Below, piece after piece: positions 33,967-44,004 of a stretch of 64,000 nucleotides of DNA (position 1 is its first letter; the number at the start of each line of letters is the position of its first letter). A program made the translations under genes and the position numbers. The stretch spans positions 310,001 through 374,000 of the forward strand of contig JBEWZL010000044.1 in assembly GCA_045837725.1 (NCBI GenBank), given 5' to 3'. The notes below the pieces were generated by a model, which saw only the letters and a list, made by a program, of their open reading frames with translations, did not search any database and was not told the origin of the DNA. The stretch comes from Vermamoeba vermiformis. Taxonomy: Eukaryota > Tubulinea > Echinamoebida.

Positions 33967-34763
33967 TTACTCGCGGTGTTGGGCTCGGTACAGTGCATGA
34001 ACGGCATCAAATTTCTGTTGCAGCTCTGGATACTCGCGCAGTTGATCACGTGCCAGCTGCCAATCAAAGCGCGAATTCTTTTCGTCACGTGCCTCACCAT
34101 GCAGTGCAGTCATGATGCAGCGCTCGAAGCCCAGCAGTGTCAACAGCGCCGAGAGCAGTGTCGCGTCAGTCACGTGCATCGTGTCAGTCACGTGCTTGTA
34201 ACGGCGTGTCAACCAGGGCCAATTCCCGTCACGTGGCCACGTGCCAGAGTACGACGTGGCCGCAGCGAACCAATCAGCAACGAGTTCTATCAGCGCCTCG
34301 TCTGTGACACGTGTCAGTCAATCTCCCACATATCTCCGCTGTCACTGTACCTGTCATTCGCGCACCCTTGTAGTACTCGTGGTGGTGGTCGTTGTGCTCG
34401 TAGTGATGACGCCACGCGGCTGCGTACTCAGTGGATGTACCTCCTGAACTGTGGTAGTGGCGTGCATAGGGCCAGAACTCGGCCGCTTAGATAACAAACT
34501 GAATTAAGTATAGTGCCATATCTCTATCATAGTTATTGGGGCATTACGCGAGAACTTGCTCAGATCGTGCAACAAGAGTCTGCGCCACGTGACGCGCAGT
34601 CCAGTGCCCGCTAAGATCTTGTTGAGCCATACACTAATTATATTTAATACATAGCGTAGTATCGCAGCTAAGCATACCCCGCGAGGATGATCTGCCACTT
34701 GTGATGCAGCACGGTGAGTATCAACGAGAGCGCTGCTTTTAACGAGGAGAATAAGGACCACAT
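33967..34763 (-). CDS. DUF5662-family protein
   Basis: Function unknown; the family is common in bacteria and phages. Four exons rebuild a protein of about 210 residues. Exon 1 is MWSLFSSLKAALSLILTVLH and on to HHKWQIILAG. A 44-nt intron joins it to VWLNKILAGTGLRVTWRRLL. The core is LLHDLSKFSPAEFWPYARHY, where Pro is built across an intron, then AAAWRHHYEHNDHHHEYYKG and ALIELVADWFAAATSYSGTW. The HD, HH and HHH clusters resemble a metal-binding HD-like helical fold. The C-terminal portion ends in VHALYRAQHRE. An intron ends with an exact palindrome at 34305-34316, five bases before the exon. The GTG-initiated open frame at 34761 keeps the intron as coding and loses the HHKW motif, so I prefer ATG at 34763. 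Confidence 0.78.
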
Positions 34764-35212
34764 GAATACTATACTATCCGCGCTACTGCTGTATTCAATC
34801 AATACACAGTGTTTGGTCCTGTGGTGTTCGCTGTGAAGTCAAGTTCGAAATGTAGTGAATTCAGGAACGATAAATTAATAGTTAGGAACATGACACGTGT
34901 CAAAAGGAGCTGGCAGGTGCACCTTGCTGGCAATATTACACGAAGATAATAGATGCTACAAGTGACTTGTGAATCTGAGTAGTAAACAGTTCAAATGCGC
35001 CAATCAGTATCCAGGAGTGAATCAAGTACTATTCAATTGGTCACTTTCTAAAGACACTGACGGTGTTCAGTAGTGGACTACTCGAGGGGACATTTGTTTT
35101 ATTTTATTGCTGATCTACAGCACAACGACAGCACAGTACTCGATTGAATAATTACAAGGGCATTAGTTTTAGTATATATACTGTATAATATCAACTCGAC
35201 TATCAGAACACG
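34764..35212. other. divergent intergenic region DUF5662 / ZCCHC10
   Basis: 449 bases with no gene. One exact palindrome TGACACGTGTCA lies at 34891-34902, about 130 bp upstream of the DUF5662 start and 310 bp upstream of the ZCCHC10 start, so it could serve either promoter. Confidence 0.5.
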
Positions 35213-35963
35213 ATGAGTACTGCTAAGTATCCCATGTCCAGAAAGTAAGTCAAGCAGGCCAATAATTTTCCTATTATTTTTACCGCCATAAATATTATGA
35301 ATACAATGCCCACAGCAGTATAATACTGGTGATTTATTTATTTTAATATTTTGGTAATTATTCTCGATCTGAACGTGCTGCTAGGGACACGAGTCAAGCC
35401 AAGTGTCAGAAGTGCTTGCAAACAGGGCACTATATTTATCAGTGCAAGAACGAAGCGGTGTACAAATCCAGACCGAGTCGCTCCACCTGGCTCAGAAAAC
35501 CCAGCACCAGACCTGCCTTTCAAACTGACGACAAGCCTCCCGACACCAACTCTATGTAAGTAATAGCATTGTAGTCGCACATCACTGTAAAGGCGGTCAA
35601 ATTAATGCAGCCACATCCAGGTACAAACAGATGAAAAAAGAAATGAAAAAGCTCAAGCGAAAGCAAAAGAAGAAGAAGAGACACTCGAGATCATCCTCAT
35701 CAAGTAGCAGCAGTAGTTCTAGCAGCTCTAGCAGTTCTAGCAGTGACAGTGACAGCGAATCCAGCAGCGGATCAGATTCAGAGAGTGATTCTGAGTCTTC
35801 AAGCAGCTCTTCGTCTTCGTCTTCATCACGTAGTCAATCATCATCATCATCATCATCATCATCGAGTAGTGATAGCGATGATGCAAACAAAAAGAAACGT
35901 AAACGATCTGGATCTGAATCTGACTCCGAAAAGGAACGCAAAAAAGCAAAGCGGGAAGATTAA
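35213..35963 (+). CDS. ZCCHC10: ZCCHC10-type zinc-knuckle protein with Ser-rich tail
   Basis: Small nuclear RNA-associated protein candidate. Three exons: MSTAKYPMSRK; the knuckle AKCQKCLQTGHYIYQCKNE followed by AVYKSRPSRST; and the tail. CX2CX4HX4C spacing and the trailing RPSR match ZCCHC10. The tail begins with a Lys-rich stretch (MKKEMKKLKRKQKKKKRHSR), then a serine run of about 75 residues with scattered Asp and Glu, and ends in KKRKRSGSESDSEKERKKAK. The tail is partly encoded by TCA repeats around 35838-35862. The acidic serine run suggests CK2-type phosphorylation, by inference. The family's role is poorly defined. Confidence 0.85.
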
Positions 35964-36127
35964 TAGTACCAATTATGTAATATACGAGTAAATTTCATTG
36001 CCTCCATTAACTACTAGATTGAAATTCTGTTAAATTAGCCGAAATTCACGAGAGTTGACTCGCGGAGGAATTATTACTCATGTTTTAAACCCCAATCAAA
36101 TTTAAATAACAATAACAATAATATAAC

Positions 36128-37990
36128 ATGGCTGAAGATAATGACCTCGCGCGCAGTGATATTCTCGATGCAGACAATTATGAAGAGCTGATCGACGATG
36201 ATGACGATTACATGGACGAAGATGATGACGACGACATGTATTTCGATGATGTTGTCGAGACTAAGCCCACCACTATGCGCAAGAACAGCACTCTAGCACC
36301 GCCCTCCAGTTCTGGCAATAATCCTAACAAATCCAAAGACTGTTATGAATTTCAGGTGAATAACGCTCGTTAATTTTTTAAATATTTTATACATATGTGA
36401 ATTGAATTATTATAATATAATTTCCAAAAATCTTAAAACTCTCAGCTTCGTTGGCAAAAAAATTTTCGTTTTGGGATTTGGGTTCGAGTCTTATTTTATT
36501 CAACCAACGACTAATTATCCTTAGGTTACATTTGAAAATGATATATATGGCGTGGAAGTGGCCAAAGAAGGCAATGTGTATGATCTGAAGAAAGCCATCT
36601 CAGAACGTACTGGCGTCGCACCAGCCAATCAGCAGCTCGATGGCTTTGCAATGCCCGCGCACGAACTCACTGACGACTTGCCACTGCTCGCACTCGATGT
36701 CATGCCCATGCACCCCTTGCTGCTGCGCCAGTTCAAGCCTGTCATTGTAAGCTTTGCGATAATTATTTGAATCACGTGATCACTTTAACTGACCAATCAC
36801 GTGCTAGAAAAATGTGACAGCCAATCTGCAAACAGCCAAGACACACGACTTGACACTCGAAGACTTCACCGCGCTGTGGGACACTGCGACCGTTGACGGC
36901 GATGCATTCACCGCACAGTTCGAGGTTTGACACTTTGACACGCGATATTTGCAGCTATCACTCACAGCACTTATTTGCAGGAATTGTACGGACCAGTGCA
37001 CCCGACATTCAGAGGAGCGCCGTACAATGAATTGACCAAATTTCTCCGCACGCGTCACCAGCTGTGCGTGGTGCTGTTGGATGCGGATCTGAAACTGCAC
37101 TCAGAACTGCTCGAATTCTATTCGCAGACCATCACCTCCGAGTCACTCGCACAACTGCTCGACACCAATTTTGTCACGTGGGTCGGTCAAGTGGACCTCG
37201 AAAAAGAGCTCGAATTCCAGCAATTATTCGGCGAACCCATCAAATTTCCTTTTTTGGCAGTGATCGGTTACATCGACAACAATCTCACGCTGCTGACCAC
37301 GCACCAGGGCCAGCAGATTGGTCCCGATGAATTGATGGGCAAACTGATTGAACTGCTCGACACGTACGGTCCTAATTTGGAAAAAGCCAAAGAGCGCAAG
37401 TGAGTATTCTCTGAACCAGCGTGTGATTCACTTCCTTATTGACACGTGTCATTTGCAGTGCGGAGGCGGACAGGAAGCGCATGGAAATTGAAGAGCAGAA
37501 CCGTGCCTTCGAAGAGAGTCTGCTCGCTGACCGGCGCAAAGAAGAAGAGCGCCTTGCTGAAGAGAAGAAACAACAGGCGCAGTACACTTCGGGATTGACA
37601 CGTGTCAAACAGGCGCGTGAACAAGCACTCGCCAAGTTGCAAACATTGCCCGCAGAACCAGCGCCAGGTGTCAAAGCCGCGACCATTCAGATTCGACTGC
37701 CCGATGGCACCAAGTTACAACGGAAATTTCCGGCTGATGCACTGCTGCAAGTGGTGCTCGACTTCACAGAAGGCTCCGTGGCACAGCTGTTGCAAGACAC
37801 GACCTTCTTGGACGACAGCACGCCTGATCTGCACGCGCCTGACGTGCGACCGTGGAGCATCACCAACTACGAGTTCGTGAACAACTTTCCCAAGAAACGC
37901 TTTGACGACACAGCGCTCACTCAGTCACTGGCGGCACTGGGCCTCGCACCACAGGGCATGTTGTTTTTGCAAGAGAAGAACAAACAATAG
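36128..37990 (+). CDS. FAF1: FAF1-type UBX protein (UBL-UAS-UBX)
   Basis: Adaptor that brings ubiquitinated cargo to the AAA ATPase p97/VCP. The acidic N-terminus (NYEELIDDDDDYMDEDDDDD) is followed by a ubiquitin-like region (IYGVEVAKEGNVYDLKKAI). The UAS thioredoxin-like domain covers ELYGPVHPTFRGAPY, LCVVLLDADLKLHSELLEFY and FPFLAVIGYID. A coiled coil (EADRKRMEIEEQNRAFEESL) precedes the C-terminal UBX domain with IQIRLPDGTKLQRKFPADAL and the p97-contacting FPKKRF (the FP loop) near residue 465. Five exons. The last intron ends with an exact palindrome at 37440-37451. Another exact copy at 37596-37607 is translated as LTRVK inside the coiled coil. Confidence 0.92.
37596..37607 (+). repeat. 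exonic palindrome copy in FAF1 with an intron-like tail
   Basis: TGACACGTGTCA followed by AACAG, the same arrangement seen at real 3' splice sites at 30510 and 40493. Here the reading frame continues through it as GLTRVKQAREQ. Splicing the 31 nt from 37582 to 37612 would break the frame, so I read it as coding. Confidence 0.7.
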
Positions 37991-38111
37991 CCTTATTTGG
38001 TCATCAAAACAAATACATCTGTAATTAACTGCTGTAATTAAACACAACTTCGCTAACAAAAGGTTTTTATACAAAACAAGATTTACAATACCAGCACTAT
38101 TTATATATCGC

Positions 38112-39412
38112 TTATTCATCGCCGCCTTCGTTGTTGCCAGCATCGCCGTCAGTGATGCCGTTGGTGCTGATGGCAAAAGTAGCTTCAGCTTCAGGCAGAC
38201 ACGGCGAGTCGTACACCTTGCACACACGCAGATCACCACGGCCCTTGCGCAGTGAGAGACGAGTGGTCGAGGCGTGGGCCATAATATTGCCTCCAATAGG
38301 CTTCTTGGGGTCTGGCGTGAACATGGAGCCACCGTCGACTTGTGCCACGACTTGATTGGTGATCACAACGGCCACTCCGAACTCATCGGCGATACGCATC
38401 AATGTGCGCAAAAATCTGCAAATACGTGTTAATGTGAGGTCTGCAGTGATGCCCAAATATAGTAACGTACTTGGCGAGGTGCATTTGACGCGCACTCAAT
38501 TCACCACGGCCACTGTAGTCAGTGCGGTAGAGGGCGGTGGCTGAGTCGACGACAACGAGTGCAAAGCGCGACTCGCTCATCATTTCACAGGCCTTTTTGA
38601 GCAGCGACATCTGATGGTCGCTGTTGTAGGCCTTGGCGTGCGCAATGTTCTCGAGCACATCGTCACCCGACAGACCATAGCGCTCAGCAATAGCGAGAAT
38701 ACGCGAGGGTCTGAAGGTGTTTTCAGTGTCGATGTAGAGTGCTTTGCCTTCAGCACCACCTTGATCCACGGGCAGTTGACAAGTGACGCACAGTTGATGG
38801 CAGATCTGGGTCTTGCCTGTTCTGAATTCTCCAAAAATTTCGGTAATTGATCCAGTCTCAATACCACCTGTTATAGCGCACGATCAGATGATGCAATGAA
38901 TTTTAATTATTTTTTCCACGTATTGTAATTTAGTGGAATTTTTTTCAACTCACCATCCAGCAGCTTGTCCAGTGCTTGCGATCCTGTAGAAATTTGAACA
39001 ATATCTTCACGTGCAATATGATATTCACGAGCAGTGGTAAAGCCCATGGGCACCAGTTTAGCAGCTGAAAAATTAAATAATTAATTTTTAATTTGCAACT
39101 AACGCCATAATAAATAATTATTACCTTCAGCAAGAAATTTATCTGCTTTGGCCTCGCTAATACCCTTCAACGCAACTAACGCCTTTTTAGGAGCAAAAGC
39201 TACAGATTCAACCGTGTAAAATCCGTGCTCAGCTAACTTTTTGCAATCACCCTCAGTAATACCACCAATACCCTACAATATTATTTTAGTATGTGCTACC
39301 GCTTTTTGCAAATCCGATTATTTACGGCTAATTTGGAGATCGGAAGAGGACCACCGATCTCTTCTTCTTCCGCGGCTTGTTGTTGTTGTTCCTTGGCCTT
39401 GGCTTTAGACAT
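38112..39412 (-). CDS. RAD51: RAD51 recombinase
   Basis: Forms nucleoprotein filaments for homology search and strand exchange. The Gln-rich N-terminus ([19 protein letters not shown]) precedes an HhH domain ([20 protein letters not shown], then [12 protein letters not shown]). The linker [19 protein letters not shown] leads to Walker [21 protein letters not shown], then [15 protein letters not shown] and Walker [21 protein letters not shown]. Loop regions include [14 protein letters not shown] and [17 protein letters not shown]. The C-terminal ATP cap is [20 protein letters not shown]51 is preferred over DMC1 because of the [17 protein letters not shown] stretch and the [13 protein letters not shown] sequence. 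It is head to head with ZNF830, 212 bp between starts, and tail to tail with FAF1. Confidence 0.95.
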
Positions 39413-39624
39413 GGTTGTTATTGTCGTTGTATTGTGGAAACACTGAGTTTTGGATAAATCAAAAAATAAAAAGGCGGTTCAAAATTCTTGGAAAGAAATG
39501 TCGGGTTTTACTTCGGGAACCCGAACGACCGGTAATTCACGGATCAACTCAGATCACGATTATTTTTACCCATTGTGTAGAACATTCAATAAAGGTGCGG
39601 ATCCTCGTGGTATCAGAAGCAAAC

Positions 39625-40878
39625 ATGGATGTAAGAACTCCTTCACAACAACAAATACAGCAAAATGCCCGCAAATAATTCTAATCACCTTTATCCTGAC
39701 AGCGGAAAGCACAGTTGAAGAATTTGATGAAGAAAGAGCGACAAGATCGCACCCAGAAGATCGATTCACCTTTAGCCAAATATCCTTTTGATTCTTATTC
39801 TCCTGAGTTATGCTATATTTATTGTCATTTTTTCTTAATTTTTGTTGCACGTATAACAGTGCCGGACAATTGTTGTGCATTCTGTGTCAAACTCCAGTAC
39901 AAGCTGACTCGCTATGGGACGCGCACTGCAAGACAAAGAAACACTTAGAGGTAAGCGATATGTTGATATATTTATTATAATACATTAAAACTGTGCTCGG
40001 GATGCTGATCCGCACAGGGCTTGGTGGCACTCAAACAAGCCAAAGCAGCCAAACAACAGAGCGGGGCTGTCAAGCGCACTGCTTCAGAGGTGCCGAGTGA
40101 GGACGAACAGCCTGTCAAGCGTGTCAAAGTGACACCTCTGAGTCAGACACCAGTCCCCGCACCTGCACCGCAAGCCGCCGAACCAGAACCCGAATCATCC
40201 GCGCTAGTGACGTACGACGAAGAAGAGCCTGAGCCCGAAGAGGTCGAAGAGAGTGGCTTGGACGCTGACACCGTGGCGCAGCTCGAGCGCGAGATGATGA
40301 GCGAAGAGGAGATCAACAAACTGATCGCACAGTCACGTGCCACACAGCAGAGCGAGGAGATTGAAGTGGAGGTCAATCTGCCTGAAGGATTCTTCGACGC
40401 ACAGCACGCTGAGAGAGCTGTCAAAACTGTCAAACAGGCACCAGCACCCACCACTGACACGTGAGTAAACGTCATGCTTGGCAACTAGGCATTGACACCT
40501 GTCAAACAGGAGTGCGGACCAGGAGTGGGACAAGTTCCAAGCGAGTCTTCCAGTGACAGGTGATGACACAGTGTCAACCGCACGCCCAGACGAGCTTGAA
40601 GATGACACGCGTCAAGACGAGGAGCCGGACATTGACACGGAGCAGATTGAAAACGAGATTCATGAAGAGCTCGAGCAACAACAGTAAGTGACACGTGTCA
40701 AATCGAGGGCTGTACTAACGGCACGTACAGGTCACTGCTATCTCGCTTGATGGAGATTAAAAAGAAAGCAGCGGAACAACTCTCGCAACCAAAAAAGGCA
40801 GTGCCCAAAGAGGTCGAAGCCAGTGACGAGGACGATGATGACGTGGATCCATTTGATTGGCGCGCTAAAGGGTTCTGA
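39625..40878 (+). CDS. ZNF830: ZNF830-type zinc-finger protein
   Basis: Nuclear spliceosome-associated protein with a reported repair role in animals. The first coding exon is only ATG GAT (39625-39630); a 72-nt intron with donor GTAAGA joins it to RKAQLKNLMKKERQDRTQKI and DSPLAKY. Another 53-nt intron (GTTATG donor) leads to the C2H2 finger GQLLCILCQTPVQADSLWDA, HCKTKKHLEG. The order LMK-ERQ, I-SP-AKY, then C-x2-C, H-x5-H matches ZNF830. The rest is acidic, ending in DDVDPFDWRAKGF, matching the WRAK tail of the family. Later introns contain the palindrome (40493, 40689). The alternative upstream Met at 39498 shows no homology and is rejected. Confidence 0.87.
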
Positions 40879-41072
40879 ACCTCTGTTTGACACGTGTTGA
40901 CATGTAAATAATTCTGAGTGACAGTCGTTTATTTGAGGCTATTATGGGCTGTTATTTGTGTCGGGCCAGGAATGCTATTGTAAACTATTGCAAAGTCTGA
41001 TTATTGATGACTGGCCTGTCAAAAGTGTCAAACTCAGTCCTCCACGCTGCGCTGGTGTGTATTCGTGCTCTT

Positions 41073-41847
41073 TTAGTTTGTCGCAAAGATCGAGGTGTCA
41101 CGCACTTCGAGGGTGCGGATCAGGTTCTGAAATAACTGCAAAGATTCAGCTGCAAATGACTGATTGGCAGTGGCGTCAATGTGGCGCGAAGAAGACGAGG
41201 CAGGATTGAGTGCTGCGGGCTCATTGAAGGTCACGAGCAGATCTGTTTGAATGGCGGGCAATCTGATCACTGCGAGATACAGATTCACGATATTTGCAGC
41301 TGATTCGTTGAACTAGTGCAAAGATTAATGAATGAAGCTATTTTTAGCGCAGTGCGTACCTTGGCGACTTGTTGGCGACCAAAGAGTGCGATCTTGACGA
41401 TGGCAGGACTGCATGGCGATTAGTAAGACTACAACAAGCTCCAGCCAGCATCGTCATGATCACAATACTACTGGGTCTATATTCAGCGCATCAGTACGTA
41501 CTCGGCAAAGTGCGGTGCCTCTTGTGGTGTGAAGGGCTGCACGGAGACAATTTCACTGACGGGACAGACATTGACAGCAGCGATCTCTTTGAAGTGATGC
41601 TGCGCGATTTGATCGTCGCTGATCGTGGGCTCATATTGCAACAGCTCTATAATCACACTTTGATCGCGCGCTGGATCTGAAAACACTTCTTGGTTGTCTG
41701 GCACTTGACGAAAATCACTGAAAAATAGTACATTAATTAGCACAGTACTATGGTGTGGCTAGCGATGGCTGCGCACCTCACGTCGTCAAATCTGGTTGGA
41801 ACTGCGGCAACAAGAGCACCTCCGAATAATTGTCTGAGATCTGTCAT
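41073..41847 (-). CDS. RANGRF: MOG1 / RANGRF Ran-binding protein
   Basis: Binds the GTPase Ran, promotes GTP release, and supports nuclear import. The N-terminus MTDLRQLFGGALVAAVPTRF followed after an intron by DFRQVPDNQEVFSDPARDQS matches MOG1 (FGGAI, LRQVPDHQEVF). Then come VIIELLQYEPTISDDQIAQHH, an intron-split stretch with VSVQPFTPQEAPHFAEY, and IVNLYLAVIRLPAIQTDLLV. About 190 residues, the usual size. It is convergent with ZNF830 and head to head with ORC2 (217 bp). Confidence 0.9.
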
Positions 41848-42064
41848 TGTTTGGCGCTGTGTTGTGGTAGCAAATTGTGCTGAGTTAATAAAGCAGTGGT
41901 TGTGCTGCTATTTAAGCGTGAAAACAATAAAAGTTGTTGAACGATTTTTTGTGTCTTTTTCTTGGCCAGTTGCGCGCCTTTTTATTTGAATAGTTTGTTG
42001 CGACCACCACAACTGCGGCTACTAACACTGCGTTATAGCACAGACTAACCACAATTAAACAAAT

Positions 42065-43778
42065 ATGTCAGATAAACGTAAAGTAAGTGCGATCCAAATT
42101 CTAATTTCATTTGGATATTATAATATAACCGATAAAATATTGTGAATATAAAATATTAACTTAAATTGATAAGAAAATTCGTGTAAAAAAATCAGCGGTG
42201 CCAGATCTGCTCGATCTCGATGACGATGAAATAGAAGAGAAATTGAAGTCAAAAAAAGAGCCAAAAATAGCTTCACCTGGCCGTCGATCACGTGCTAGCC
42301 CTGGTAGAGCACTCAAAGCCACCAGCCCTGGCAAGTCACTCGCAGTCAAACACACGGCCGAGAACAAGAGCACCTCAGATACCAAATTAGGCAAGTCAAA
42401 AACAACGGTCAAAGGTGATTCAGCTTCCAAAAAAGGTACACAAACAGAATTACCAAAAAAGGAAATCACTTCTGCAAACAAGAAACGGAAGCGGGAGAGT
42501 GACGCGTCGGAGGAGTCACCGGCACGCAAAAAATCACGTGTCGCGCACGAGTCAACAGATGACACGCGTCTAATGTCAGATGTCTTCGTGTCAATTGAAC
42601 CCTTCGACGAACACGCTGAACGACACGTGTCAGAGTCAGACTCGGACGACGGCGGAGAAACTTCGTACTTCGATCGACAACAGACCACAAGCTCAGGTCA
42701 CACTTTGACAGGTGTCAAACTGCTCGACTCCAAAGAAGTGCACGCGACTGTCAGTCAACTGCGCGACACGCACCAAATGGAGAAAGAGGCCCTGGTTGAG
42801 AGCTATCGCGATCAGTTCCCACAGTGGTGGTGTCAACTGCGGTGAGTACAGCACTCATTGTGACACGTGTCATTGACTGACCACTGATGTAGATCTGGAT
42901 TCAATCTCCTCTTCTACGGACTCGGCTCCAAGAAACAGCTGCTCGAAGACTTTGCAAAAATTTACTGCAAAGACAATCCGCTGATTGTAGTGAACGGCTA
43001 CTTTCCTAATTTGACCGTGAAGGCGATACTGAATGCGCTGGTGACCAAAGTGCTGAATGTGAGTGACGCGAGTGTGAATGCGCAGTTCAAGTCCGTTCAT
43101 GAACAGATCGAATATTTGCAGCACATCTGGGCCAAGCACGAAGAGATTCGCAGTCCGCGCGTGAAACATCGTCTGCACAAGCACGCCAAGCTGTACCACG
43201 ACGTGCCAGACCGCATCTACTTGCTGCTGCACAACATTGACGGCGCTGCTCTGCGGACCCCTCGCGCGCAAGAGCTGCTGGCACTGCTGGCACACATCCC
43301 ACAGCTGCACCTCATGGCCAGCACCGATCACCTCAATGCCGCGCTGCTCTGGGACAATCGTCAACTCGATCGATTCAATTGGCTCTGGCTGCACGTGCCC
43401 AGCTATGCGCGGCTGCAGAGCGAGACCTCGTACGAGGGCCAGATCTCCGATCAGTTCGCTGCGCGCAGACCTGGGGGACGCCGCGGGGCCCTGCAAGTAC
43501 TGCAAACATTGCCTGATAAGGCAAAGCAGATCTTTGTCGTCTTGGCGCGCAGTCAGCTCGCAGATCCGCAGTCACGTGGCTTAGAATTCGAGCAATACTT
43601 GGCGCAGTGTCAAGAGCAGTTCTTGACGAGCACGAGTACTGTATTTAAAGCGACACTAGGCGAGTTCGTGGACCATCAACTCATTCAGATGAAGCGCGGG
43701 GCTGATGGCGCGCTGTACTGCAACACTCCACTGCACGCTTCGACCTTGAAGCAGATCTTGGAAGAAATCGAGCAATAA
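42065..43778 (+). CDS. ORC2: origin recognition complex subunit 2
   Basis: Subunit of ORC, which marks replication origins and helps load MCM helicase. Exon 1 is just MSDKRK. The N-terminal third is basic and disordered (SPGRRSRASPGRALKATSPG), as usual. The conserved core starts with FPQWWCQLRSGFNLLFYGLG and SKKQLLEDFAKIYCKDNPLI (ORC2 FNLLFYGLGSK motif). It continues with RIYLLLHNIDGAALRTPRAQ, then HLMASTDHLNAALLWD and FNWLWLHVPSYARL, the AAA-like portion with degenerate ATP motifs, and a winged helix near KATLGEFVDHQLIQMKRG. The intron before the core carries an exact palindrome (42861-42872), and the N-terminal region carries two coding variants (42621, 42706). Confidence 0.93.
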
Positions 43779-44004
43779 CATTGGTTTCAATTGTAAATAT
43801 GCCTGTTGTACTATAAAAAATGTGTAAGCGAAAAAATTTTCAGAATTCAAGACTATTGGATCACTATTTTATCAAATTTACTTTGTTTTTTTTTTTTGGA
43901 TCAAACCGAATCATCTTATTGCGCTGCTGTATACTACGAGCAGCATATGTCATTAGTATGCATATGATTAACTAGTTGCAAGATGAGAACTTGATCCAAC
44001 AAAC

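Noticed and set aside
34504-34761. GTG-started reading of the first DUF5662 exon
   Set aside because: It reads through a 44-nt intron and loses the family's HHKW region; the ATG at 34763 with splicing restores it.
36470-36500. tRNA-like T-loop (GGGTTCGAGTC)
   Set aside because: It lies in a FAF1 intron. No matching acceptor stem, D-arm or anticodon arm can be folded around it.
39498-39624. Upstream Met and open frame (MSGFTSGTRTTG) before ZNF830
   Set aside because: It has no similarity to the family, and the ATG GAT exon gives the correct N-terminus (RKAQLKNLMKKERQ).
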